Part shown: positions 45,398 to 54,291 of the stretch, one piece after another | Layout of the letters: each line of letters begins with the position of its first letter | How positions within the stretch are numbered: position 1 is the stretch's first letter | NCBI RefSeq assembly: GCF_000165835.1 | Contig: NC_014640.1 | Coordinates: 3,534,001 to 3,598,000 of the forward strand | Direction: 5' to 3' | Length of the DNA stretch: 64,000 bases | From: Achromobacter xylosoxidans A8 | GTDB taxonomy: Bacteria; Pseudomonadota; Gammaproteobacteria; Burkholderiales; Burkholderiaceae_B | Translations under genes and position numbers: made by a program | Notes under the pieces: model-generated | What the model saw: the letters and a program-made list of their open reading frames with translations, nothing else | Told to the model about the DNA's origin: nothing | Databases searched by the model: none

Positions 45398-46690
45398 TCA
45401 GGCGGTCTTCCAGCTGATCACGAAACGCGCGCCGCCCAGGGGGCTGTCGCTGGCCTGCACCGTGCCGTTGTGCCAGCGTGCCACCCGACTGACGATGGCC
45501 AGGCCCAGCCCCACCCCGCCCGTGCCGCGATCGCGGCTTTCGTCCAGGCGGATGAAAGGCTCGAAAACGCGCTCGCGGTCCGCCGGCGGGATGCCTGGGC
45601 CGTCGTCGTCCACGATCAGCACGTACTCGCGCGAGCCCGGGCTGATCAGGCTGACCTGGACCTGCCGGCCGGCATGCCGGATGGCGTTCTGCAGCAGGTT
45701 GAGCAAGGCGCGCGTCATGTAGCGCTGGTGCAGGTGTACCTCGGGCACCTGGCACAGCGCCACCTCGCAACGCACGCCCGAGACCCCGGCCTCGAATGCG
45801 GCATGCTGCACCACCGAATCCAGCCAGCCGCGCGCATCCTGCGCCTGCAGCGCCACGCCGTCGCCCTTGTGCTCCAGACGGGCGTACATCAGCAACTCGG
45901 AAGCCATGGCATCCAGTTCGGCCACGTCGCTCTTCATTTCCTCGACCAGCCGCTTGCGGGCGGCCGGGTCCTCCTCCCGGTCCATCATGTCCAGCTCGAA
46001 CGACAGGCGCGCAATCGGCGTGCGCAGTTCGTGCGACACGGCGTTGGTCAGGTCGCGCTGGTTGCCTACCAGGGCGCTGATGCGGTCGGACATCTGGTTG
46101 AAGGTATCGCCCAGGTTGCGGATGCTGGAATGGCGCGAGAGGCGCGCGCGCGCCTGCAGATCGCCCTGCCCCATGCGCAGGGCTGCGGTCTTCAGGGCCT
46201 CCAGGTCGCGCCAGATGGGCAAGGCCCACACCAGCATGAAGGCGCACAGCAGCAGGCCCAGGGCGGAATACACCGCCGCCATCAGCCAGGGGCCGATGGA
46301 CGGTTCGGGCGGCAGTTTGACCTCGAGCCATTGCTTGCCCGGGCCCGGAATCGCCGCCACGAAGGTCTGCTGCTTGTCGCGCACGAAGAAGCTGCCGGAC
46401 TCCACCATGGCGCGCTCGTCTTCGGTAGCCCCGTAGCTGTCGGCGTCGACCACCTTTAGCGCCAGGCCGTAATGCGGCGCCAGCGCGTCGCGCACGTGCG
46501 CCTCGCGCTCGGCGGGCGGCACGCCGCCCAGTTCCTGCACCAGGCTGTGGATCTGGCCCCGCACCGCTTCGCGCGTGTAAGCATCGCTGACGGGTTCGAA
46601 GAAGTAATTGGCCGACCGGTCCACCACTTCGTTGGAAATGACGAAGCCTATCGCCAACACCACGAACAGCCGCAGGACAAACTTAAGCAT
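45398..46690 (-). CDS. Two-component sensor histidine kinase (RstB-like)
   Basis: 430 residues: membrane helix 5-20, a periplasmic domain of about 110 residues, second helix about 135-155, HAMP, HisKA with phospho-acceptor His220 (SHELRTPIARL), and a HATPase domain (NAIRHAG, DDGPGIP, GVGLGLAIV). The periplasmic domain with PPAEREAHVRDALAPHYGL resembles RstB-type kinases. The start overlaps the response-regulator stop by 8 bases. The signal is unknown. Confidence 0.9.
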   Translation of the reverse strand: MLKFVLRLFVVLAIGFVISNEVVDRSANYFFEPVSDAYTREAVRGQIHSLVQELGGVPPAEREAHVRDALAPHYGLALKVVDADSYGATEDERAMVESGSFFVRDKQQTFVAAIPGPGKQWLEVKLPPEPSIGPWLMAAVYSALGLLLCAFMLVWALPIWRDLEALKTAALRMGQGDLQARARLSRHSSIRNLGDTFNQMSDRISALVGNQRDLTNAVSHELRTPIARLSFELDMMDREEDPAARKRLVEEMKSDVAELDAMASELLMYARLEHKGDGVALQAQDARGWLDSVVQHAAFEAGVSGVRCEVALCQVPEVHLHQRYMTRALLNLLQNAIRHAGRQVQVSLISPGSREYVLIVDDDGPGIPPADRERVFEPFIRLDESRDRGTGGVGLGLAIVSRVARWHNGTVQASDSPLGGARFVISWKTA

Positions 46691-47384
46691 CACCGCCCTC
46701 GTGTGCCTTGGGCGAGAACAGATAGCCCTTGCCCCACACGGTCTTGATGCGCGCGGGGTCGCGCGGATCGTCGTCCAGCTTGCGCCGCAGCTTGCTGACG
46801 CAGACATCGACGCTGCGGTCCAGCCCGTTGAACTCGATGCCGCGCACCGCATTGAGCAGGTCGTCGCGGGTCAGCACCTGGCCGGCCTGGCTGGCCAGCG
46901 CCCACAGCATTTCGAACTCCATCGTGGTCAGGTCCACTTCAGAGCCGGCATGGACCACGGCGCGCGTGCGCCGGTCTATGACCAGGGGACCGAACTCCAG
47001 GCGCTCCGGCGGTTCGTCCAACTGGCTGTGCCGCCGCAGCAGCGCCCGGATCCGCGCCAGCAGCACGCGGGGTTCCACGGGCTTGATGACGTAGTCGTCC
47101 GCGCCCGATTCCAGGCCCAGGATCTGGTCCAGGTCGTCTTCACGGGCCGTCAGCATCAGGATGGGCGCCGACGAGAACGCGCGCAGGTCGCGGCAGACCT
47201 GCAGGCCGTCACGGCCGGGCAGCATCAGGTCCAGGATGGTGATGGCCGGGTCATGCCTGCGGAAAGCCTCCACCGCGTGATCGCCGCGGTAGGCCTGGGC
47301 CACATTGAACCCGTGCTGCTCCAGGAACTGCGCGATCAGGCGCGACAGTTTCGGATCGTCTTCGACTAACAAGGCCTTGGTCAT
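46683..47384 (-). CDS. OmpR-family response regulator (RstA-like)
   Basis: 233 residues: receiver domain with acidic pocket EDD (8-10), phospho-acceptor Asp52 (ILDLMLPG) and KP lysine (VIKPVEP), then a winged-helix effector (about 130-230; SVDVCVSKLRRKLDDDPRDP, VWGKGYLFSP). First gene of the two-gene operon with the kinase. Possible targets are the adjacent envelope genes mipA and the lipoprotein, by position only. Confidence 0.92.
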   Translation of the reverse strand: MTKALLVEDDPKLSRLIAQFLEQHGFNVAQAYRGDHAVEAFRRHDPAITILDLMLPGRDGLQVCRDLRAFSSAPILMLTAREDDLDQILGLESGADDYVIKPVEPRVLLARIRALLRRHSQLDEPPERLEFGPLVIDRRTRAVVHAGSEVDLTTMEFEMLWALASQAGQVLTRDDLLNAVRGIEFNGLDRSVDVCVSKLRRKLDDDPRDPARIKTVWGKGYLFSPKAHEGGDA

Positions 47385-47494
47385 GGTGTCCAGACAGAAA
47401 AAAGTGAGGTCGATGGCGCCGCATTCTACGCAATCGCGGCGGACGGGCGTTCGACCGGGAAGCCTCCCGCCGGTTCCGCGGCCCGACGGAAGAA

Positions 47495-47534
47495 CAAAAA
47501 AGCCGGGCCGGAAGACTGTCGCTTCCGGCCCGGC
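47495..47534 (-). terminator. Strong intrinsic terminator after the second livK
   Basis: A 13-bp perfect stem GCCGGGCCGGAAG/CTTCCGGCCCGGC (47502-47514 with 47522-47534), loop of 7, followed on the minus strand by TTTTTTG. It lies 60 bases past the binding-protein stop and separates it from the two-component operon. Confidence 0.9.
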
Positions 47535-47593
47535 ATGTCGTGGAACGCAGAGTGGTTCCGCCCGTGTCGCGGGCCGCAGGCCCGCTCGCGGAC

Positions 47594-48721
47594 TTACTTG
47601 TAGACGGTCTTGGAACCGTCCTTGTGCCAGGTGAACACGTCGAACTGGAAGTTCGTCAGGTCGCCTTGCTTGTTCCAGGACACCTTGCCGATAGGCGTGT
47701 CGAAGGAGTTGGCGTGCAGGTACTTGGCGACCTTGGTCGGGTCGTCGCTGCCCGCGCCCTTGATGCCGTCGGCGATGACCTGGGTAGCCGTGTAGGCGGT
47801 CATCTGGAAGGCGCCGCTGGCGTTGCGCTTCTTGGCCTCGAAGGCCTTGACGATGTCGGCGTTGGCGGCGTTCTGGGTGAAGTCGGCCGGCAGCGTCAGC
47901 AGCATGCCTTCGACGGCGTCGCCGGCAATGGCGTTGATGTCGGGGTTGCCCGTGCCTTCCGGACCCATCCACTTGGCCTTCACGCCCTGTTCGGCCGCCT
48001 GGCGCAGCAGCAGGCCCATTTCGGGGTGGTAGCCGCCGTAGTAGACGAAGTCCACGCCCTGGCTCTTCAGCTTGGTGATGACGGCCGAGTAGTCGCTGTC
48101 GCCGGCATTGATGCCTTCGAACACGGCGACGGCCACGCCACCCTTCTCCAGGTCGTTCTTGACCGCGGTGGCGATGCCCTGGCCGTAGGACTGCTTGTCA
48201 TGCAGTACGGCGACCTTCTTGGGCTTGATCTTGTCCAGGATGAACTTGGCGGCGGCGGGGCCTTGCTGGTCGTCGCGGCCGATGGTGCGGAAGATGAACT
48301 CGTAGTTCTTGCCGTCGGTCAGCGCCGGCGACGTGGCCGAGGGCGTGACCATGACCACGCCTTCGTTGTTGTAGATATCGGCGGCGGCGATGGTGGCGCC
48401 CGAGCACACGTGGCCCACGACGAAACCGATCTTGCTGTTGACGACGCGGTTGGCGGCGACCGGGCCTTGCTTCGGTTCGCAGCCGTCGTCGATCACGACG
48501 GTTTCCAGCTTCTTGCCGTTGATGCCGCCGGCGGCGTTGATGCGTTCGACCGCGGTATCGACCCCTTCACGGACCATATCGCCATACTGAGTGACCGCGC
48601 CGGTGGTGGGGCCGACGACGCCGATCTTGATGGTTTGCGCTTGCGCTCCCGAGGCAAACGCCAGACCGGCCGCGACGCCCAGCGCTGCGATGACCGGGGT
48701 CAGACGAAAAACTGGCTTCAT
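47594..48721 (-). CDS. Orphan branched-chain amino-acid binding protein (LivK paralogue)
   Basis: 375 residues with signal peptide (RLTPVIAALGVAAGLAFASG...AQA) and the same blocks as the livK at 35588: VIDDGCEPKQGPVAANRVVN, HVCSGATIAAADIYNNEGVV, IGRDDQQGP, HDKQSYGQGIATAVKNDLEK, GGYHPEMGLLLRQ. It stands alone with its own terminator, so it probably supplies the LivHMGF at 31.8-35.4 kb with a different ligand range, as LivJ does beside LivK in E. coli. Confidence 0.94.
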   Translation of the reverse strand: MKPVFRLTPVIAALGVAAGLAFASGAQAQTIKIGVVGPTTGAVTQYGDMVREGVDTAVERINAAGGINGKKLETVVIDDGCEPKQGPVAANRVVNSKIGFVVGHVCSGATIAAADIYNNEGVVMVTPSATSPALTDGKNYEFIFRTIGRDDQQGPAAAKFILDKIKPKKVAVLHDKQSYGQGIATAVKNDLEKGGVAVAVFEGINAGDSDYSAVITKLKSQGVDFVYYGGYHPEMGLLLRQAAEQGVKAKWMGPEGTGNPDINAIAGDAVEGMLLTLPADFTQNAANADIVKAFEAKKRNASGAFQMTAYTATQVIADGIKGAGSDDPTKVAKYLHANSFDTPIGKVSWNKQGDLTNFQFDVFTWHKDGSKTVYK

Positions 48722-48733
48722 GTGTGGACTCCT

Positions 48734-48754
48734 CTAATGATTTGTAATCGTTAG
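48734..48754 (-). promoter_or_regulatory. Leader hairpin before the orphan livK
   Basis: CTAATGATT (48734-48742) and AATCGTTAG (48746-48754) form a 9-bp stem with one G-T mismatch position, ending just upstream of the AGGAGT ribosome-binding site of the gene starting at 48721. The remaining gap to 49028 (307 bases in total) shows no gene; it must hold the two divergent promoters. Confidence 0.4.
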
Positions 48755-49028
48755 TTTTTTGCACCGTGGCGGACGCCGGATCATCTCCAGGCCAAGCATG
48801 CCTGCTGGACTGCCCTTTGCAGGGGTTTCGGCCCCGGTCACGCCCGGTTGCATTGCGATTGCACGGCAAGCATACACTGAAAAATAGCCCTTCCCAGGCC
48901 AGTTTCGGACCACTTTGATACCCGTCCGATTATTGCGCTGCGGCATTCTTCGCCGCCCGCCCTTATGCCCGCCAGCGTATATGCAAAAGACGATTTATTC
49001 GTTTGCGTTACTAAGGCCGCGCGGCATC

Positions 49029-49643
49029 ATGGCCGCCATGAGACTCCAACCGATCATCGTTCCCGGATGGAAAAACTCCGGACCCCAACACTGGCAATCG
49101 CGCTGGATGGCCCTGCTGCCGCATGCGCGCCGGGTCGAACAACGCGACTGGGAACATCCGGCTCCCAGCGAATGGATCGCGGCGCTTGCCACCGAAGTGA
49201 ATGAGGCCCGCAGTCCCGTCCTTCTGATTGCGCACAGCCTGGGTTGCCTGATCAGCGCCGCCTTGCCGGTGCCGCTGCGCGCCAAGATCGCGGGCGCCCT
49301 GCTGGTGGCGCCCGCCGACGTTGAACGGGAAAGCGCGCCCGCCTGCCTGCGGGACTTCGCGCCTGTGCCGCGCCAGTCGCTGCCCTACCAGAGCGTGTTG
49401 GTCGCCAGCGACAACGATCCGTATTGCCAGCTGGAACGCGCCCGCGCCTTCGCGCGCGATTGGGGCAGCCGGCTTGTGATCGTGCCGGGCGCGGGCCACC
49501 TCAATGCCCACAGCGGCCTGGACGACTGGCCGCAAGGTTTGAAGCTGCTAGGCGCGCTGCGCCGCCGGGCGGTATGGCGGGTATCGCCGCCGCCCGAACG
49601 CATCGCGCCGATTCCCGCCCGGCCGCTGTCGCACCAGACCTGA
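49029..49643 (+). CDS. RBBP9/YdeN-family alpha/beta hydrolase
   Basis: 204 residues. The N-terminal IIVPGWKNSGPQHWQSRW, nucleophile elbow LIAHSLGCL (Ser75 region), SDNDPYC and GAGHLNAHSG supply the Ser-Asp-His triad in the family order. The usual family length is about 180-190; a C-terminal Arg/Pro-rich tail of about 25 residues is extra. Serine hydrolase of unknown substrate, cytoplasmic. The ATG at 49029 or 49038 may be used. Confidence 0.85.
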   Translation: MAAMRLQPIIVPGWKNSGPQHWQSRWMALLPHARRVEQRDWEHPAPSEWIAALATEVNEARSPVLLIAHSLGCLISAALPVPLRAKIAGALLVAPADVERESAPACLRDFAPVPRQSLPYQSVLVASDNDPYCQLERARAFARDWGSRLVIVPGAGHLNAHSGLDDWPQGLKLLGALRRRAVWRVSPPPERIAPIPARPLSHQT

Positions 49644-49663
49644 GCGCGGTCTGGCCACAGACG

Positions 49664-49695
49664 AAAAAAAACCGGAGCCGCGAGGCTCCGGTTTG
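49664..49695. terminator. Bidirectional terminator between hydrolase and dps
   Basis: A 9-bp perfect stem ACCGGAGCC/GGCTCCGGT (49671-49679 with 49684-49692), loop GCGA. On the minus strand seven T follow, ending dps; on the plus strand TTTG follows, ending the hydrolase gene. Confidence 0.85.
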
Positions 49696-49719
49696 CTCAT
49701 GCGGCGGCTGCCGCTGCGG

Positions 49720-50220
49720 TCACTGCAGCAGGCTGCGCAGCATCCAGGCATTCTTTTCGTGCACGTCCAGACGTTGCGTCAGCAGGTCGGCCGTGGGCTG
49801 GTCGTTGGCGGCATCGGCCTTCTCGAACGCGGCGCGCGCGGTCTTGGCGACGGACTCGTTGGCGGTCACCAGCAGACGCACCATTTCCAGGGCCTCGGGC
49901 ACCGAGTCCGGCTCGGAGATCGAAGACAGTTTGCCGAATTCGCGATAAGTGCCCGGCGCGTAATGGCCCAGCGCGCGAATACGTTCGGCGATGCTGTCCA
50001 GCGCATTCCACTCTTCCGTGTACTGGGTCATGAACATCAGGTGCAGCGTGTTGAACATGGGCCCCGTAACGTTCCAGTGGAAGTTGTGCGTCATCAGGTA
50101 CAGCGTGTACGAGTCGGCCAGCAGCTTGGACAGTTCGCCGGCGACGGCGGCGCGGTCCTTGTCCGAGATACCGATGTTGATGCGCGGAACGCTGGAGGTC
50201 TTCTTGGGGGACTTGGCCAT
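49720..50220 (-). CDS. dps: Dps-family ferritin-like DNA-protecting protein
   Basis: 166 residues. The inter-subunit ferroxidase ligands are H48, H60, D75 and E79 (NFHWNVTGPMFNTLH and NALDSIAER), equivalent to E. coli Dps H51, H63, D78, E82. The Lys-rich N-terminus (AKSPKKTS) may bind DNA. A dodecamer that oxidises iron with peroxide and protects DNA. AGGAG lies upstream. It sits next to oxyR, its usual activator. Confidence 0.95.
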   Translation of the reverse strand: MAKSPKKTSSVPRINIGISDKDRAAVAGELSKLLADSYTLYLMTHNFHWNVTGPMFNTLHLMFMTQYTEEWNALDSIAERIRALGHYAPGTYREFGKLSSISEPDSVPEALEMVRLLVTANESVAKTARAAFEKADAANDQPTADLLTQRLDVHEKNAWMLRSLLQ

Positions 50221-50371
50221 TGCTAGCTCCTAGGGATGAATGTGCGAAACAAGGATAACACTGCAAATACGGCGAAATGCCGCAATATCCGCTGCTACGG
50301 TCAATAAGTCCTGCGACCTTTTGACGCGGCGCAAGCCGCGCGCGCCGGGCCGCCGGACAACGGTCTGGAAA

Positions 50372-51322
50372 TCAATCCTGCACCGCCGCGACCTCGTCGG
50401 TCAGCATCTTCACGCCAGGCAGATCGCAGGCATACACCGCCTGCGCCAGCGCCTCGATGGCGGCCAGGCGCGGGAAGCTGCGGCGCCAGGCCAGCACCAC
50501 GCGGCGCTCCGGCACATGGCCCTCAAACGGCAGATAGCGCAACAGGCTGTTGGAAGGCGGCTGCTCCGGCACCGCGGTCACGGGCAGGACGGTCACGCCT
50601 ATGCCGGCAGCGACCATGTGGCGGATGGTCTCCAGCGAGGACCCTTCGAAGGTGCGCTGGATGCCGTCGCTAGCGGCCGAAAAACGCGACAGTTCGGGGC
50701 AGACTTCCAGCACTTGATCGCGGAAGCAATGGCCGCTGCCCAACAGCAACATGGTCTGCTGCTTCAGGTCCTGCGCGTCGATGGATTTGCGCCGCGCCAG
50801 CTCGTGGTCATTGGGCACGGCCACGATGAAAGGCTCATCGTAGAGGGGCTGCATGACCAGGCCGGCCTCGGGCAGCGGCAAGGCCATGATGGCGCAGTCG
50901 ATTTCGCCCTGACGCAGCAGCTCGACCAGGCGCACCGTGAAGTTCTCTTGCAGCAGCAGCGGCATCTGCGGAGTGCGGCCGATCTGCACCGGCACCAGCC
51001 GGGGCAGCAGGTACGGGCCTATGGTGTGAATGACACCGACGCGCAAGGGGCCGGCCAAGGGGTCGTGCCCCTGGCGCGCAATTTCCTTGATGCTGGCGCT
51101 TTCTTCCAGCACCTTCTGCGCCTGCGCCACGATGCGCTGGCCAATCGGAGTGACGCCAACCTCGGCGCCGCCGCGCTCGAACAGCGTCACGCCCAATTCG
51201 TCCTCCAGCTTGCGTATCGCTACCGAGAGCGTGGGCTGGCTGACGAAACAGGCCTCGGCCGCCCGGCCGAAATGCCGTTCGCGCGCCACGGCGACGATGT
51301 ACTTGAGTTCGGTGAGAGTCAT
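50372..51322 (-). CDS. oxyR: Hydrogen-peroxide-sensing regulator OxyR
   Basis: 316 residues, LysR family. The redox pair is Cys199 and Cys208 (GSGHCFRDQVLEVC), at the same numbers as in E. coli OxyR. The winged helix contains HFGRAAEACFVSQPTLSVAI. On peroxide the cysteines form a disulfide and OxyR activates dps, catalase and peroxiredoxin genes. It lies between recG (79 bases upstream) and dps (151 bases downstream), all on one strand, an arrangement known in related bacteria. Confidence 0.96.
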   Translation of the reverse strand: MTLTELKYIVAVARERHFGRAAEACFVSQPTLSVAIRKLEDELGVTLFERGGAEVGVTPIGQRIVAQAQKVLEESASIKEIARQGHDPLAGPLRVGVIHTIGPYLLPRLVPVQIGRTPQMPLLLQENFTVRLVELLRQGEIDCAIMALPLPEAGLVMQPLYDEPFIVAVPNDHELARRKSIDAQDLKQQTMLLLGSGHCFRDQVLEVCPELSRFSAASDGIQRTFEGSSLETIRHMVAAGIGVTVLPVTAVPEQPPSNSLLRYLPFEGHVPERRVVLAWRRSFPRLAAIEALAQAVYACDLPGVKMLTDEVAAVQD

Positions 51323-51401
51323 GGTGGACTACGCCCCCGGGGTTATGCCCCAGCCTCGTGGCTGGCGCTTGCTAGATTAAGGTTCGCGGCTGGCTGCATG
51401 G

Positions 51402-53492
51402 TCAGGTGCGCAGGAAGTCCTCGCGCCCGCGCATCCAGCGCGCCAGATGCGCTTCGACCGCGGCCGGGTGTTCGGCGCGCAGCCAGACCGCGGCGTCGCG
51501 CGCGTCCTCGGCGATGGCCGCGTCGGTTTCCAAGTCGGCGAAGCGCAATAGCGCCATGCCCGACTGGCGCGTGCCCAGGAATTCGCCCGGGCCGCGCTGT
51601 TCCAGGTCGCGCCGGGCGATTTCAAAGCCGTCGGAGGTTTCGAACATGGCCCGCAGCCGTTCGCGCGCCACCTGCGACAGCGGCGTCTGATAGAGCAGCA
51701 CGCATACCGATTCGGCGGTGCCGCGCCCTACCCGGCCGCGCAGCTGGTGCAGCTGGGCCAGGCCGAAGCGTTCGGCGTGTTCGATCACCATGAGCGAGGC
51801 GTTCGGCACGTCCACGCCGACCTCGATGACGGTAGTGGCGACCAGCAGATCCACCTCGCCATCGCGGAAGGCCTGCATCACGGCGGCCTTCTCGGCTTGC
51901 GGCAGCCGGCCGTGCACCAGGCCGATGCGCAGGTCCGGCAGATCGACCCGCATGCCTTCGTAGGTATCCACGGCGGTCTGAAGTTCCAGGGCCTCGCTTT
52001 CCTCGACCAGCGGACAGACCCAGTAGGCCTGCTGCCCGCCGCGCGCGGCCTGCGCGATGTGGGCGATGACTTCCTCGCGCCGCGCGTCCGACACCAGCTT
52101 GGTCAGGACGGGGCTGCGCCCGGGCGGCAGCTCGTCGATGACCGAAACGTCCAGATCGGCGAAGAAGGTCATGGCCAGTGTGCGCGGAATCGGCGTCGCG
52201 CTCATGTTGAGCTGGTGCGGCACGTTGCGGCCGCGCACGGTTTCGCCCTTGCGCGTCAGCGCCAGGCGCTGCCCGACGCCGAAGCGGTGCTGTTCATCGA
52301 CGATGGACAGGCCCAGCCGGTGGAATTCGACGTGGTCCTGGATCAGGGCCTGCGTGCCCACGATCAATTGCACGCTGCCGTCCGCCGCCGCTGCGGCCGC
52401 CTCGCGCCGCGCCTTGGCCGACAGGCTGCCGCTCAGCCAGGCCACGTTTACGCCCAGCGGCTGCAGCCAGGACACCAGCTTGCGGAAGTGCTGTTCCGCC
52501 AGGATTTCGGTGGGCGCCATCAGCGCGACCTGGGCGCCGCTGGCAATGGCCTGGGCGGCGGCGATGGCCGCCACCACGGTCTTGCCGCTGCCCACGTCGC
52601 CCTGCAGCAGTCGATGCATGGGATACGGCTTGGCCAGGTCGGCGGAGATTTCCTGGACCACGCGCTCCTGCGCGCCGGTCAGCTTGAACGGCAGCGCTTC
52701 ATATAACTTGGCGACCAGGCCGCCGGCCTCGTTGCGCGCCGGCAGCGATTCGGCTTCCTTGACGCGGCGCGCGGCGCGCGCAGCCGCCAGCGACAGCTGC
52801 TGCGCCAGCAGTTCGTCGAACTTGATGCGGCGCCAGGCGGGATGCACGCGATCCAGCAGAGCCTGCTCGGACTCGCCCTGGGCCGGCGTGTGCAAGGCGC
52901 GGATGGCCGGCTCGAACGGCGGCAGGTCGTAGCGCGCACGCGCCTCGTCGGGCAAGGTGTCGGACAGGTCGGCGCGGTCCAGCGCCTGCGCGATGGCGCG
53001 GCGCAAGGTCAGTTGGGGCAGGCCTTCGGTGCTGGGATAGACGGGCGTCAGCGCGGTGGGCAACGGCGCGTCGGCATTGGTCATGCGCGGGTGCACCATC
53101 TGGCGCCCGAACAGGCCGCCGCGGACCTCGCCGCGCGCGCGCAGGCGCTTGCCCACGCTGACTTGCTTCTGCTGGCTGGGATAGAAATTCAGCCAGCGCA
53201 ATTGCAGTTCGCCGCTGTCGTCGGCCAGGGTGGCGGTCAGCTGGCGCCGGGGCCGGTAGGAGACCTCGGATTTCGTGATCTCGCCTTCCACCTGGCCGGC
53301 AAAACCAGGCCGCAGATCGCTGATCGGGACGATGCGGGTTTCGTCTTCGTAGCGCAGCGGCAGGTGCAGCACGAAGTCCTCGGGCAGCACCAAGCCCAGG
53401 TTACGGAGCTTGCGCTCCGTATCCGTCATTGCTTTGCCGGCGCCTTTGTTATCGGCGCCGGACCGCTTGGAAGCCGCGGTTGCGGCCGGCAT
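51402..53492 (-). CDS. recG: ATP-dependent DNA helicase RecG
   Basis: 696 residues: N-terminal wedge/OB domain (about 50-190), helicase domain 1 with Walker A GDVGSGKT, DEQHRFG (motif II) and SATPIPRTLAM (motif III), and helicase domain 2 with VATTVIEVGVDVPNA and QLRGRVGRG. It reverses stalled forks and migrates Holliday junctions. The start at 53492 gives a Lys/Ser-rich head of 21 residues; MTDTERKL at residue 22 is an alternative. Confidence 0.96.
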   Translation of the reverse strand: MPAATAASKRSGADNKGAGKAMTDTERKLRNLGLVLPEDFVLHLPLRYEDETRIVPISDLRPGFAGQVEGEITKSEVSYRPRRQLTATLADDSGELQLRWLNFYPSQQKQVSVGKRLRARGEVRGGLFGRQMVHPRMTNADAPLPTALTPVYPSTEGLPQLTLRRAIAQALDRADLSDTLPDEARARYDLPPFEPAIRALHTPAQGESEQALLDRVHPAWRRIKFDELLAQQLSLAAARAARRVKEAESLPARNEAGGLVAKLYEALPFKLTGAQERVVQEISADLAKPYPMHRLLQGDVGSGKTVVAAIAAAQAIASGAQVALMAPTEILAEQHFRKLVSWLQPLGVNVAWLSGSLSAKARREAAAAAADGSVQLIVGTQALIQDHVEFHRLGLSIVDEQHRFGVGQRLALTRKGETVRGRNVPHQLNMSATPIPRTLAMTFFADLDVSVIDELPPGRSPVLTKLVSDARREEVIAHIAQAARGGQQAYWVCPLVEESEALELQTAVDTYEGMRVDLPDLRIGLVHGRLPQAEKAAVMQAFRDGEVDLLVATTVIEVGVDVPNASLMVIEHAERFGLAQLHQLRGRVGRGTAESVCVLLYQTPLSQVARERLRAMFETSDGFEIARRDLEQRGPGEFLGTRQSGMALLRFADLETDAAIAEDARDAAVWLRAEHPAAVEAHLARWMRGREDFLRT

Positions 53493-53531
53493 GGAGAAAC
53501 GAACCTCTGGATCGAAAAGTCCGGGCGGGCT

Positions 53532-53918
53532 TTACAGGACCAGGATGGCTTCGACTTCGAACTGCGCGCCCTTGGGCAGGCTGGCCACGCCGATGGTGGA
53601 GCGCGCCGGGAACGGCTGGGGAATGATCTCGGCCATGATGGCGTTGGCGGCCGTGAACTTGCCCAGGTCGGTCAGGAACAGCGTCAGCTTGACCACGTTG
53701 TCCAGCGTGCCGCCGGCGGCCTTGATGACTTCCTGCATGTTGGCGAAAGCCTGACGCACCTGAGCGTCGAAGTTCTCGGAAACCAGATCGCCAGTGCCCG
53801 GCTCCAGGCCGATCTGGCCCGAGAGATAGACAGTCTTGGTGCCGCTTACGGCAACCGCTTGCGAGTAAGGGCCTACCGCGGCGGGCGCGGTGTCGGTATG
53901 GATGATTTGCTTGCTCAT
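53532..53918 (-). CDS. ridA: 2-iminobutanoate/2-iminopropanoate deaminase RidA
   Basis: 128 residues. Family marks are GPYSQAVAVSGTKTVYLSGQ, NMQEVIKAAGGTLDNVVK, and the C-terminal RSTIGVASLPKGAQFEVEAI with the imine-binding Arg. It hydrolyses reactive enamine/imine intermediates from PLP enzymes. It is 39 bases upstream of recG on the same strand and probably shares its transcript. Confidence 0.95.
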   Translation of the reverse strand: MSKQIIHTDTAPAAVGPYSQAVAVSGTKTVYLSGQIGLEPGTGDLVSENFDAQVRQAFANMQEVIKAAGGTLDNVVKLTLFLTDLGKFTAANAIMAEIIPQPFPARSTIGVASLPKGAQFEVEAILVL

Positions 53919-54075
53919 GGGCGGAATCCTTCGAAAGACGGATAGAAGCTACAACTATCGAAGTGTATCGAGCAATAGACTTTTGCGAAAGTGGCTGAAC
54001 GCCTTAGGGTGGCTGCACGACGGAATATGATCGGCCCGACAAGGCTGAGCCAGCCTGGCGTGATTGCGGCTTCGG

Positions 54076-54081
54076 TATAAT
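54076..54081 (+). promoter_or_regulatory. Consensus -10 element before the Fic operon
   Basis: A perfect TATAAT lies 41 bases upstream of the antitoxin ATG. No good -35 is seen at 16-18 bases, so the promoter may need an activator. The surrounding 203-base gap (53919-54121) otherwise shows no gene. Confidence 0.45.
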
Positions 54082-54121
54082 TGGTGGGCTATCCCACGGC
54101 TTTTCAAGTGAGGCGTTTGCC

Positions 54122-54289
54122 ATGAAAAATACCAGCCTGCAAGCCAAGGTGGACTATTGGGCAAAGGTGCGCCGTTCCAACTATGCGGCCAGCATGCGCC
54201 TGGAAGGCTATCCGGCCACGCCCGCCGACGCGAAGCGCGAACTACCTTCACGCGAAACCGTGTTGCGCGCTCATCGCAAGCCCGCCTGA
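54122..54289 (+). CDS. Fic antitoxin (YhfG/VbhA type)
   Basis: 55 residues. The inhibitory motif (S/T)xxxE(G/N) is seen as SMRLEG at about 24-29, following WAKVRRSNYAA, as in class I Fic antitoxins. In these pairs the motif's Glu reaches into the ATP site of Fic and blocks AMP transfer. It precedes fic by 2 bases and has its own ATG. Its short length explains why simple gene finders can miss it. Confidence 0.88.
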   Translation: MKNTSLQAKVDYWAKVRRSNYAASMRLEGYPATPADAKRELPSRETVLRAHRKPA

Positions 54290-54291
54290 CC

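Noticed and set aside
47540..48754. 404-residue plus-strand frame opposite the orphan livK
   Set aside because: Shadow of a conserved binding protein; begins next to the terminator of the true gene.
50325..50340. Hairpin CGCGGC/GCCGCG between oxyR and dps as a terminator
   Set aside because: The stem is only 6 bp and no T-run follows on either strand.
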